A stretch of DNA of 64,000 nucleotides, from assembly GCA_031556035.1 (NCBI GenBank), contig JAVBTT010000005.1, forward strand, positions 16,469 through 80,468, in the 5' to 3' direction. How positions within the stretch are numbered: position 1 is the first letter of the stretch; the number at the start of each line of letters is the position of its first letter. The position numbers were made by a program, and so were the translations under genes. Below are positions 15,401 to 23,030 of this stretch, one piece after another. Source of the stretch: JAVBTT01 sp031556035 (GTDB lineage Bacteria > Bacillota > Clostridia > Oscillospirales > UBA929). The notes beneath the pieces were generated by a model. It did not search any database, was not told where the DNA came from, and worked only from the letters and a program-made list of their open reading frames with translations.

Positions 15401-17912
15401 TGTAGGCGCGGCCGATCCTGGCGGTTATGACGGCGTCGCCCATGCCGGTTACGGTTACGAGACCGGCGGCGCTAACGGTGGCGACGTTCTCGTTGGAACT
15501 GGAGAAGACCGGGGTCTGGCCCTCGAAGCCGGTCCAGGTCAGCTGGGAGGTCTGGCCGACGCCCTGAGTCAGGGTGAGGGCGCTCGCGCCGAGCTCAATG
15601 TTCTCGGTCTCAACCGGAACCTCGGTGCCGGAGAGCTTCCAGTCGGTGTAGATGGTCGGGTATACGGTGCCCTTCTCGCGGACATAGTTGATAACCATGC
15701 TGCGAACCTGGCCGTCCTCATAACCCATCTCTACCTGCGAGTCCCAGGTGACAAGGCTCATGTCGCCCTGGGTCAGCCCGGCGGCGGTCATGCATTGGCC
15801 CGCGAAACGGTAGTTGTTGATGCAGACGATGAACTCCTGATCCATCGTAACCAGCCTGCCCTGGTAGCGCATGTTGACGATCCGGCTTCCGGTCGGCTTG
15901 GAGAGGTCAACGTCGTAGGTGATGCCGCAGAGGCTGTCCGCGTTGTAGGTCGACCCTTTGTAGCCGAAGTTCCCGGTTTCAGAATTGTAGGAATAGTTTC
16001 CAGCCACATACTCCATCCAGCCCTTGATGTTGGCGGCTGTCATTTTGACATTGTAGAGCGTATTCTCGTAGATGTAGGCGGCGCCGGCGTCCTTGACGCT
16101 CAACGGTCCCTTGGCCCACTTGACATTGAGGGTCAGCGGCGCGGTGATGGAGACCTGAGCCCCCGACCAACGCAGCTGGGCCTGATGCACGATGTCGACA
16201 AGGGCGGAGGGCTGATATATGGACGGGTTCGGGAACGCCTCGCCCGCCTCGCCGATGACCTGGTTGTCGTAGTCCAGCGCGGCCTGATGGTAAGTGGACA
16301 GAATCTTGAGGGCATCCTCGTCCACGGGCGCGTTGGCGTCGTTCATCTGGATGTTGCTCGGGCTTACATTTGACACGTGGATCGCGCCGGCCTCGTCGCG
16401 GTTGATGACGAAGTCGATGCGGGACATGTACTGGGCGCTGGGGCCGCCCGGATTGATCGCTGAGATCGGCTTGCCGTCGAGGTTGGAGATGGTGGCAAGG
16501 TTGCGGCTGTGGTCGTGGCCGTAGAGCACGGCGTCCACGCCCCTGGAGCCCGCGACGGCGGCGCGGACCTGGTCGGCGTTGCTGGAGGAGCCGGCGCTTT
16601 CAAGTCCGGAGTGGAACGAGAGGATGATCACGTCGGCGCCGTCCGCCTTCATGATCGGAACCCACTTGTTGACCTCGTCGGCCATGTTGCCGGTCTGGGT
16701 GCGCTGGCCGCGGAACTCAAGGCCCTTCCAGTTCTGCTCAAGATCCCAGCTCGGAATGTTCGGGGTGGTAAGGCCGAGCACGCCGACGTTGATGGTGGAG
16801 CCGTCCTCGGCGGTCATCGGCTTGATTATGTATGGGTGGACGTAGTTTGAGCCGTCCTCGGTCTTATAGGTGTTGGCGGACAGGGTGGGGATCGGGGTTC
16901 CGTTGTCGTCCGCCGGGGCTTCCATGTCGGCAATAAAGTTGTCCAGCACGCCCAGGCCGTAGTTGAACTCGTGGTTGCCCAGCACCCAGGAGTCATAGCC
17001 CATGTGGCGCATAAGCCTGGCGAGCGGGTGCTCGACGTCGTATTTGGTCAGGTACAGCACGGACATGGTGGTGCCCTGGAACAGGTCGCCGTTATCCTGA
17101 AGCAGGACGTTGGTAACCTCGGAGCGAACCTTTTTGACATAGCTCGCGACTCTGACAAGCCCGTAGTTCTGGTTGCCGGCGGCGGTGGCGTAGTCGTAGT
17201 TCATGCCGCGGCCGTGGATGTCGGTGGTGCCTAGCATGGTGAACTTCATGGTGGTGGGGGCGAGCTTATAGGTGAAGGAGGCCTTAAATGTGAAGGAGTA
17301 GGACGGGAACAGGCGGGGATACTTGACCCCGGAGACCTCAACGCTTATCGGGCCGGCGGGAAGCTCGTCCGCAATCGCGTCGAGCTTGAGCTCGGCTGCT
17401 GCATACTGCGAGCATTTGACGGCAGCTTCGTTTACCTTTGACTTATAGCCTGTCTTGGTGGAGACGGGCTCGCTGAAGCTCAGATAGATATAGCCGCCCT
17501 CTCCGGCGTGGGCGGTCGCGCTCCAGATCGAGAGGTCATATTCTGTAACCTCTATCGGGGCCTTGCCGGAGGCAAGACCGGCCTTGTCCTTGACAACGAC
17601 GTCATATGTACCGGCGACAGGGGCGGCAGGGACGTACATACGCGCCGTGCCGTCCTTGAGCTCTGTCTCGTACAGAAGCTCCGAGCCGACCTGAAGGTAC
17701 GCGTAGAGCTTTTCCCCGCCGAGGTTTTCGGAACTTGCTGAGACAATGACATACGCCGCAAGCGTCTCAACTATAGTGCCGGGGCGGACGGAGACATCCG
17801 TTACCGCAGGCGCCGGCTGATCGGACGCTGCCAGGGACGCGTTTGGCAGTAAAAGCGTGAAAAGCATCAGAAACGCGAGGAGGACACTCAATGGCCTTTT
17901 TTTGAGAATCAT
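12432..17912 (-). CDS. Secreted multi-unit 5'-nucleotidase (three metallophosphatase units)
   Basis: An 1826-aa exported protein. Residues 1-29 are a signal peptide (LLAFLMLFTLLLPNASLAA). Residues 100-210 include a module ending GVKYPRLFPSYSFTF, like the C-terminus of the protein at 1-1523. Three UshA/CpdB-type units follow, each a calcineurin-like phosphoesterase with a C-terminal nucleotidase domain: about 224 (MLGTTDIHGRG, GNHEFNYG), 852 (LLSFNDYHGTID, GNHEFDW) and 1322 (VLSFNDFHGAID, GNHDFDW). A BIG2-like Ig domain lies at about 767-847 between units 1 and 2. Unit 1 looks like the 2',3'-cyclic-phosphodiesterase branch; units 2 and 3 are closer to each other. Such enzymes strip phosphate from extracellular nucleotides. 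The C-terminus has no LPxTG or SLH, so anchoring is unclear. ATG 17912 has AAAGGAG upstream; a longer frame runs through promoter sequence. Confidence 0.9.
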   Translation of the reverse strand: MILKKRPLSVLLAFLMLFTLLLPNASLAASDQPAPAVTDVSVRPGTIVETLAAYVIVSASSENLGGEKLYAYLQVGSELLYETELKDGTARMYVPAAPVAGTYDVVVKDKAGLASGKAPIEVTEYDLSIWSATAHAGEGGYIYLSFSEPVSTKTGYKSKVNEAAVKCSQYAAAELKLDAIADELPAGPISVEVSGVKYPRLFPSYSFTFKASFTYKLAPTTMKFTMLGTTDIHGRGMNYDYATAAGNQNYGLVRVASYVKKVRSEVTNVLLQDNGDLFQGTTMSVLYLTKYDVEHPLARLMRHMGYDSWVLGNHEFNYGLGVLDNFIADMEAPADDNGTPIPTLSANTYKTEDGSNYVHPYIIKPMTAEDGSTINVGVLGLTTPNIPSWDLEQNWKGLEFRGQRTQTGNMADEVNKWVPIMKADGADVIILSFHSGLESAGSSSNADQVRAAVAGSRGVDAVLYGHDHSRNLATISNLDGKPISAINPGGPSAQYMSRIDFVINRDEAGAIHVSNVSPSNIQMNDANAPVDEDALKILSTYHQAALDYDNQVIGEAGEAFPNPSIYQPSALVDIVHQAQLRWSGAQVSITAPLTLNVKWAKGPLSVKDAGAAYIYENTLYNVKMTAANIKGWMEYVAGNYSYNSETGNFGYKGSTYNADSLCGITYDVDLSKPTGSRIVNMRYQGRLVTMDQEFIVCINNYRFAGQCMTAAGLTQGDMSLVTWDSQVEMGYEDGQVRSMVINYVREKGTVYPTIYTDWKLSGTEVPVETENIELGASALTLTQGVGQTSQLTWTGFEGQTPVFSSSNENVATVSAAGLVTVTGMGDAVITARIGRAYSTCAVTVKEDVKKLTLLSFNDYHGTIDAAAETSSSGVPGLAKFAGGVKREVANTANETLVLATGDNYQGTAVSNLNLGRPVNDMMKAIGVKYSAIGNHEFDWTNDLFDMWQKEGDFTFLCANMELKATGEIPSFCKPYAIYTAADGLRVGILGLITKETPSLVKAANVADFNFINGVDAAKKYVPLMQAEGCDFIIALAHMGGSECDNLAYVEGIDAVYGGHTHSTTNKVVNGVPVIQSYTNGRLLGRIDLEYNLTTGLKKVTANNIDFQTRAARAALPVDEGVKAMVDAYNAASAPMLDVVVGYHETGLTSSSQVYDWADELVYAYILKETGVNHVVIQNSGGWRSQGIPLPQGDITVRYMYSLMPFDNAICLMDMTGAQLIKHYEQQATTLDDKGNPKNLGSKGLIWGMTKRDGKYYMTSGETEVEVLDSTEITYRVACNDFMITGGDNFDFVTGVTNVTYMGVALRDGMIEVLKSRLPVTKLTVLSFNDFHGAIDEASGSRGNPGLAKLADSVLKEKANAVDPANVLMLNTGDTFQGSAVSNLNRGKPVNEMLKYIGTQYFAIGNHDFDWLEDGKVDGLFYRWAEEGGYKFLAANMVKEATGEIPAYCQPYGTYTTPEGVKVGVLGLVTTGVPTLVRAANVAGLKFFSAKETAEKYVPIMKAEGCEIIIVLSHMGSSEARGAAIEGVDAIFAAHTHALENTSYNGVPILQGSNNGRYISRFVIEYNYKSGKKSISAVNVDLYNNKNSLTADPYVKGLVDQYNAALAPILEEVVGYHETGIEGNMQKVGEWGDELVYQHILDEEYAPHIVFSNSGGWRVDYLPKGDIKMSYLYTLMPFDNFIVLMDITGTQLLVHLNKSGTFNYSYGAKKVGDNFYLLDGTPIIPEGTYKVACNDFMFTGGDGYDFVTGVSNAQYIGDWREGMAQTLKSRLPKPEPEPEAVQVYDGANLPAVKDLTGAGLGGELVSTPKSPVIIPKIPVTGRYVTID

Positions 17913-17970
17913 GGCTGTTCTCTCCTTTTGCATATTCTCCCATCTCTCTCCATATTGGAAAGGCGCAAAT

Positions 17971-17999
17971 ATTATATCACTCCAAATTGTTGATGTAAA
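17971..17999 (-). promoter_or_regulatory. SigmaA-type promoter of the nucleotidase gene
   Basis: On the minus strand TTTACA (17994-17999), a 17-bp spacer and TATAAT (17971-17976). It supports initiation at 17912 rather than at the upstream end of the open frame. Confidence 0.7.
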
Positions 18000-18099
18000 G
18001 CATATACATGTCATGTTGTCTTTAGTTTTTGTATACTTTTCCCAACAAAAGCGCGAGTGATCAATACACACGACCAACGCTAAAATGTCGGATAGAAAT

Positions 18100-18130
18100 C
18101 GAGGGGGCGGATATGGAATCCGCCCCCTCG
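18100..18130 (-). terminator. Terminator of the GH4-yjbQ unit
   Basis: CGAGGGGGCGGAT pairs perfectly with ATCCGCCCCCTCG across a 5-nt loop (18113-18117). On the minus strand it is followed by ATTTCT, a weak T-tract, and it begins about 20 nt past the yjbQ stop. Confidence 0.65.
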
Positions 18131-18148
18131 TCACCGGCTCAATGCCGT

Positions 18149-18565
18149 CTATTCGCCTATTATTTTGATCAGGACGCGCTTGTCGCGCATCCCGTCAAAC
18201 TCGGCGTAGAATATCTGCTCCCAGGTTCCGAAGTCCAGCCTGCCGCCCGTCACCGCGCAGACGCATTCACGCCCCATGACGGTGCGCTTCAGATGCGCGT
18301 CCGCGTTGTCCTCGTACCCGTTGTGGTCATACTGTTCGTAGGGCTTTTCCGGGGCGAGCTTTTCCAGCCAGCGCTCAAAATCCCGGTGCAGACCGCTCTC
18401 GTTGTCGTTGATGAACACGCCCGCTGTGATGTTCATGGCGTTGACGAGCAGCAGCCCCTCCCGTATTCCGCTCTCCCGGAGCTCCGCCTCCACCTGAGGA
18501 GTAATGTTTATATACGCCCTGCGGGTCTTTGTGTGAAAATGCAGTTCTTTACGGTAGCTCTTCAC
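18149..18565 (-). CDS. YjbQ family protein (UPF0047)
   Basis: A 138-aa protein of the YjbQ/UPF0047 family, a small beta-rich fold for which weak thiamine-phosphate synthase activity has been described. Family features are visible: INITPQVEAELRESGIREG, LVNAMNITAGVFINDNE, the DHNGYEDNADAHLK stretch with likely metal-binding His/Asp, and a closing GTWEQIFYAEFDG. The start is GTG at 18565 with AGGAGG about 9 nt upstream. It follows the GH4 gene by 16 nt and is probably co-transcribed with it. Confidence 0.88.
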   Translation of the reverse strand: MKSYRKELHFHTKTRRAYINITPQVEAELRESGIREGLLLVNAMNITAGVFINDNESGLHRDFERWLEKLAPEKPYEQYDHNGYEDNADAHLKRTVMGRECVCAVTGGRLDFGTWEQIFYAEFDGMRDKRVLIKIIGE

Positions 18566-18581
18566 ACCGCGCCTCCTCTTC

Positions 18582-19976
18582 TTAAAGTCTGTACATTCCC
18601 AGATACTTTTTTGTCCCCTCCAGCATGGTGTTCCAGAGCTCGCGGGCGTCGGCCAGCGAGATTGTGACGAGCGGATCGTTGGCGAACGTCTCGAAGGCCA
18701 GCTCCAGGTCGCGGTTAAGCGCGGCCTCCACAACGCACTCCTGATTGTGAATTGTCGCCGCCATAAGCGCGTAGACGCTGTCCGGCAACCGCCCTGCCAC
18801 AACCGGGGAAACCGTGCCTGAGGCAAAGCGCGCGTTTGTCTCCACAACAGCGTCCGGCGGCGCGTTGGCAAACTGCCCCATGTTGGGGAGGTTGACGTTT
18901 GTGACGATTTCCCCGAGGCCCAGAATCGCCTTGATCTGCCTAACGCCGTCCTCGCCAGTCTCGTTGAGCTCGAAGCGGTCCTCTCCGGAGACGAGGCGGC
19001 GGCTCTTTTCGAGCCTGTCCGCAAGGTTTTTCACCCTCCAGCTCACCGGGGTGAGATCGAAGCCCCAGCCGCGCGCCTGCTCCGGGCTCTGAAGGTACCA
19101 TTTGCCCGGGCAGAACTCGGCCAGGTGCCTGTCTCCCGCCGCAGCAATTACTCCGAAGCGCAGAAAGAGGTCGAACTTGACCCTCTGGGTGCTGGTGAAA
19201 AACCGGTTGAACTCGATATCGCCGCCCCGATCCTCGCTATAGCCGCTTTTTCTGTGCTCCGAGGCGAAATCCCTGTAAACCGGCAGGAGGTCGATGTTTT
19301 TATAGCGCACGCTGTCTATCCATGTGAAGTGGTTGATGCCCAGCACGTTGACCTTGATATCCACACGCCCCGCGTCCCCGACTCCCAGGCGCTCCCTAAG
19401 CGCGCTCTTCAAAAGACTCTGGGTGCCGAACACCTCATGGCAGCAGCCGAAGGCCTTAATTCCGGGAAAGACGCGGTACAGAGTCCGGACGCAGATAGTC
19501 ATCGGGTTTGTATAGTTGATTACCCACGCGTCCGGGCAGTTCTCCTTTATTGCCAGCGCAATTTCCTCAAACATCGGTATTGTGCGCAGCGCCCTGACTA
19601 TGCCGCCGGGGCCCGCAGTGTCTCCGACCGACTGGTATATGCCGTATTTTTCCGGTGCGTGGACGTCGGACGCCATTTCGTCAAATGTGCCGGGCAATAT
19701 TGAAATCACGACGAAATCCGCCCCCTTCAGCGCCTCTGGAAGGGTCTCGTACGCGCGGTAGATCCAGGGGGAGACGACCTCGCTGTCCTTTGGTATCCTG
19801 TTGCCTATGGTCTCGTTGGTTTTCGCGGCGGCATAATCAATGTCGTACAAAGCCACCTCTCCGCACAGCGCTTTCTCCTGCGCCAGGTCGCTCATAAGCC
19901 CCCAGGCCCAGTTTCTGGAACCTCCGCCCACATAGGCGATTTTCAGCCCGGTCGCCCTGTCGTCCTTGATTGTCAT
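18582..19976 (-). CDS. GH4 glycosidase, alpha-galacturonidase/glucuronidase type
   Basis: A 464-aa NAD- and metal-dependent glycosidase of family GH4. Near the N-terminus is the nucleotide-binding loop (IAYVGGGSRNWAW). The metal-site motif CCHEVFG contains the CHE signature seen in uronic-acid-acting members such as LplD, in place of CHS (alpha-galactosidases) or CN/CD (6-phospho-glycosidases); specificity is inferred from that. NHFTW and NLPNMGQFANAPPDAVVET are also family-typical. No signal peptide: GH4 enzymes are cytoplasmic. With the GH127 gene it points to use of pectin-type polysaccharides. GGGGGAAAA precedes the ATG. Confidence 0.85.
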   Translation of the reverse strand: MTIKDDRATGLKIAYVGGGSRNWAWGLMSDLAQEKALCGEVALYDIDYAAAKTNETIGNRIPKDSEVVSPWIYRAYETLPEALKGADFVVISILPGTFDEMASDVHAPEKYGIYQSVGDTAGPGGIVRALRTIPMFEEIALAIKENCPDAWVINYTNPMTICVRTLYRVFPGIKAFGCCHEVFGTQSLLKSALRERLGVGDAGRVDIKVNVLGINHFTWIDSVRYKNIDLLPVYRDFASEHRKSGYSEDRGGDIEFNRFFTSTQRVKFDLFLRFGVIAAAGDRHLAEFCPGKWYLQSPEQARGWGFDLTPVSWRVKNLADRLEKSRRLVSGEDRFELNETGEDGVRQIKAILGLGEIVTNVNLPNMGQFANAPPDAVVETNARFASGTVSPVVAGRLPDSVYALMAATIHNQECVVEAALNRDLELAFETFANDPLVTISLADARELWNTMLEGTKKYLGMYRL

Positions 19977-20005
19977 TGGTGGTTTTCCCCCTTATATTAC
20001 GCTTT

Positions 20006-20698
20006 TTATTTGTTCAGTATTTTCTCCAAAACAAGCCCCGCGCAGTCGATCTGATTGGGGATGGCACCGTTTTTGTCGCGCACACGCCAGATATCAGGGG
20101 TTATCTCATCGACCACATACATTTTTCCATCTTTGTCGCAGCCTATCTCTATCTTAAAATCTATCAGGGAGAGCTCCATTCCGGCCAGCTCTTTTTTCAA
20201 CACCTCGCCAACTCTGGTCAGAATACCCAGCGCGATTTCGTACTGCCCCTCTATCAGCAACCCCTTCATGACGCACAGGCGCTCGCTGATGAGCGGATCG
20301 CCCTGTTCGTCGTCCTTCAGCGTCACCTCGGCGTAAGGCGGGTCAAACGGAATACCCTCGTCCAGAGTAAACCTGCGGCACATGCTGCCCGCCGCAAAGT
20401 AGCGCAGCACGAACTCCAGCTTGGGGACGGTGAGGTTCCGCACCCGCATCAGACCCCTGTCAATATCGGCTCCCAGATAGTGCGTTGGGATTCCATTTGT
20501 CTCCAGCAGCTCGAAAAAGTATTTTGAGACGGCCAGCCCCGTTTTCCCCTTGCCGGCGACGCTCCCGCCAACCGTGTTGGAGCCGGGGTCAAACACGCCG
20601 TTTTCGCCTGTGGCGTCGTCCTTGAAAAGCAGGCAGACCTCGCCGCTGACCTCATCCATGAGCACCGTCTTTGTTTTGCCATTGTACAGTGTTTTCAT
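20006..20698 (-). CDS. purC: Phosphoribosylaminoimidazole-succinocarboxamide synthase
   Basis: A 230-aa SAICAR synthetase, the ATP-dependent step joining aspartate to CAIR in purine synthesis. Typical elements are the start YNGKTKTV (usually YEGKAK), GGSVAGKG, a substrate loop MCRRF, IDFKIEIG and VDEITPDIWRVRD. The last stretch differs from the common DEISPDTCR, but the catalytic acidic residues are in place. Length is normal. GGGAG lies before the ATG. No other pur gene is next to it. Confidence 0.9.
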   Translation of the reverse strand: MKTLYNGKTKTVLMDEVSGEVCLLFKDDATGENGVFDPGSNTVGGSVAGKGKTGLAVSKYFFELLETNGIPTHYLGADIDRGLMRVRNLTVPKLEFVLRYFAAGSMCRRFTLDEGIPFDPPYAEVTLKDDEQGDPLISERLCVMKGLLIEGQYEIALGILTRVGEVLKKELAGMELSLIDFKIEIGCDKDGKMYVVDEITPDIWRVRDKNGAIPNQIDCAGLVLEKILNK

Positions 20699-20794
20699 TT
20701 GAGCTTCTCCCTTCAGCTTCTGTGTTATGCGTATTCCAATTTACCACAAGAGCGCAGGACTGTCGATGTCTGCGCGTAAATTTTTTTATGGTGT

Positions 20795-20904
20795 AATAAT
20801 AATACCTGTTTAAAATCTGACGGTATTAATTTACAGAAGCTTGCTGCGCCAAGCTTTCAGAGCGATGACAAACTGTAGTTTGTCATCGCTCTGAAAGCTT
20901 GGTA
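20795..20904. repeat. ATACCTGTTTAAA repeat, copy 2, with a 26-bp palindrome
   Basis: The left part repeats the element at 3768 (ATACCTGTTTAAA, CTGACGGTATT, CAGAAGCTTGCTG). The right part is a perfect 26-bp inverted repeat with a 2-nt centre: 20849-20874 pairs with 20877-20902. It ends 2 bp from the recG stop and could also terminate recG transcription, though no T-run is evident. Confidence 0.7.
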
Positions 20905-22965
20905 TCAGTCTCTTCCCATATTCTCCATCAGCCTGTCAACCCGCCCGGCCAGGGCGCGGTGCGCCGGAAGAGAGAGCTCGGGATCGGAGGCGAGAATTGA
21001 GGCGGCGGTTTCGCGCGCCTCGCGCACAAGCCCTGTGTCCCCGGAAAGGTCGGCGAGCTTGAATACCGGCAGGCCATGCTGCCTGTCCCCGAAGAAGTCG
21101 CCGGGCCCGCGCAGGTCGAGGTCGGCCTCGGCGATCGCGAAGCCGTCGTTTGACGAGCGCATGATCTCCATCCTCTTTTCTGAGGTCTCGTTTGAGGTCT
21201 GTAAAAACAGCACGCAATAGCTCTCGTGCACCCCGCGCCCCACGCGCCCGCGGAGCTGGTGGAGCTGCGACAGCCCAAAGCGCTCCGCGTTTTCCACAAT
21301 GATGAGCGACGCGTTGGGCACGTCCACGCCCACCTCGATGACGGTCGTCGCCACCAGGATGTCGGTTTCGCCCCGCGCGAACGAGCGCATTGCGGCCTCC
21401 TTGTCCTTGCCCTTCATCCTGCCGTGCACAAGGCCGACGCGCAGCTCCGGGAAAACCTCCTCCCTGAGCCGCCTGGCGTACTTGTCCACAGCCGCCGCCC
21501 CTGTTGGCGCTGACGGGTCTGCGAACTCGTCCGCCGGCTCGTCAATCAGCGGGCAGATGCAGTAGACCTGCCTGCCCAGGCCGACCTGCTTCCTGACAAA
21601 GTTTTCTATGCGCACGCGGTAAGCCTCATCAACAACATATGTCTTCACCGGCTTGCGCCCGGGCGGGAGCCCGCGCATCACCGTCACGTCCAGATCCCCG
21701 AACAGCGTCAGCGAGAGGGTGCGGGGTATCGGGGTCGCGGAGAGTATCAGCCTGTGAGGGGGCGGACCCTCCGATTTTTCGCTTAGCCCCGCCCGCTGGC
21801 GCACCCCGAAACGGTGCTGCTCGTCCATAATAATAAGCCCCAGGTCTTGAAAGCCGACCCCCTCGGACAGCAGAGCGTGAGTGCCTATGCACAGCCCCGC
21901 CTCGCCCGAGGCGAGCGAGAGGCGGACGGCCTTTTTTTGCGCGGCGGTCATCCTGCCGGTCAAAAGCCGGACGTCGACTCCCAGCCGCGTCATCAGCGGC
22001 GCGAGGCTTTGGGCGTGCTGCTCGGCCAGTATCTCGGTCGGCGCCATCAGCGCGACCTGACATCCGCCTCTTATCGCCATCAGCGCGCACGCCGCGGCCA
22101 CAGCGGTCTTGCCGGAGCCGACGTCGCCCTGCACGAGCCGACCCATCAGCCGCCCGGAGCACATGTCGCGCTCCGCGTCCGCTATGGCCGCCTTTTGGCC
22201 GTCCGTAAGCTCAAAGCCCAGCAGGGAATAAAAATCGCTCAGGTCGACCTTTTGAAGCCTTCTGCCCCCGGCCCGCAGGGAACGGCTTTTAAGCCTTACA
22301 AGCCCAAGCTGGAGCGTCAGCAGCTCCTCGAACACAAGCCTCCTGCGGGCAACCTCCAGCGCGTCCCAGGTCTGGGGAAAATGGATGTTTCGCGCCGCGA
22401 AGCCCAGGTGGCAAAGTCCGCGCTCCCGGCGGACATCCTCGGGAAGGGTGTCGGGCATTGAGTCCGGAAGCTTTTCCAGCGCCTGCTCGACAGCGTTTCG
22501 CAGCAGCGACTGGGGACAGCCCGCCGTGGACGGGTATTTCGGCAATATGCGCCCCGTGACGCGCCCCTGTTTGCCCTCCGGCTCAAACACCGGGTTGTTC
22601 AGCTCCGGGCTGAGCGCTGTGCCGGTCACCCTGCCGAAGAACACGTAGCTTTCGCCCTGTATCAGTGAATCCTGCACGTAGGGGGCGTTGAAAAATGTGA
22701 GGCGCATCATGCCCGACTCGTCAAAAACGGCCGTTTTGTAGAGGTCGAGGCCCTGGCGCACAAAGCTGTGCGTCACTGGCTGGGCGACGGTGGCGCGAAC
22801 GCAGACCGCGTTGCCGGGCTCAAGCTCGCTCAGCTTTTTATAGACGGTGCGGTCCTCGTAGGCGCGGGGGTAGTACTCAACCAGATCTCCGCATGTGAAA
22901 AGGCCGAGCTTACCGAGCAGCCCGGCTCGCTTTTCACCTATTCCCTTGAGGTATTTTACATCCAT
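20905..22965 (-). CDS. recG: ATP-dependent DNA helicase RecG
   Basis: A 686-aa branch-migration helicase that acts on stalled forks and Holliday junctions. The wedge/OB domain lies in residues 50-160. SF2 motifs follow: Walker A GDVGSGKTAVA, motif Ia APTEILAEQH, DEQH box, SATPIPRT, and the C-terminal helicase half with VATTVIEVGVDVPNA and QLRGRVGRG, then the RecG wedge-contact region DLDLRGPGDFFGDRQHG. Full-length. GAGAGG precedes the ATG. Confidence 0.97.
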   Translation of the reverse strand: MDVKYLKGIGEKRAGLLGKLGLFTCGDLVEYYPRAYEDRTVYKKLSELEPGNAVCVRATVAQPVTHSFVRQGLDLYKTAVFDESGMMRLTFFNAPYVQDSLIQGESYVFFGRVTGTALSPELNNPVFEPEGKQGRVTGRILPKYPSTAGCPQSLLRNAVEQALEKLPDSMPDTLPEDVRRERGLCHLGFAARNIHFPQTWDALEVARRRLVFEELLTLQLGLVRLKSRSLRAGGRRLQKVDLSDFYSLLGFELTDGQKAAIADAERDMCSGRLMGRLVQGDVGSGKTAVAAACALMAIRGGCQVALMAPTEILAEQHAQSLAPLMTRLGVDVRLLTGRMTAAQKKAVRLSLASGEAGLCIGTHALLSEGVGFQDLGLIIMDEQHRFGVRQRAGLSEKSEGPPPHRLILSATPIPRTLSLTLFGDLDVTVMRGLPPGRKPVKTYVVDEAYRVRIENFVRKQVGLGRQVYCICPLIDEPADEFADPSAPTGAAAVDKYARRLREEVFPELRVGLVHGRMKGKDKEAAMRSFARGETDILVATTVIEVGVDVPNASLIIVENAERFGLSQLHQLRGRVGRGVHESYCVLFLQTSNETSEKRMEIMRSSNDGFAIAEADLDLRGPGDFFGDRQHGLPVFKLADLSGDTGLVREARETAASILASDPELSLPAHRALAGRVDRLMENMGRD

Positions 22966-23030
22966 AAAGCCTCTCGGTGTGTTTATACTATTGAGGTACC
23001 GATAATACCTGACAGTATTTGCCCTTTGTA

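Noticed and set aside
15108..16373. 421-aa open frame on the plus strand within the nucleotidase gene
   Set aside because: Opposite strand of a clear, motif-rich gene in GC-rich DNA; its translation is Gly/Val/Asp-rich with no motif and no ribosome binding site.
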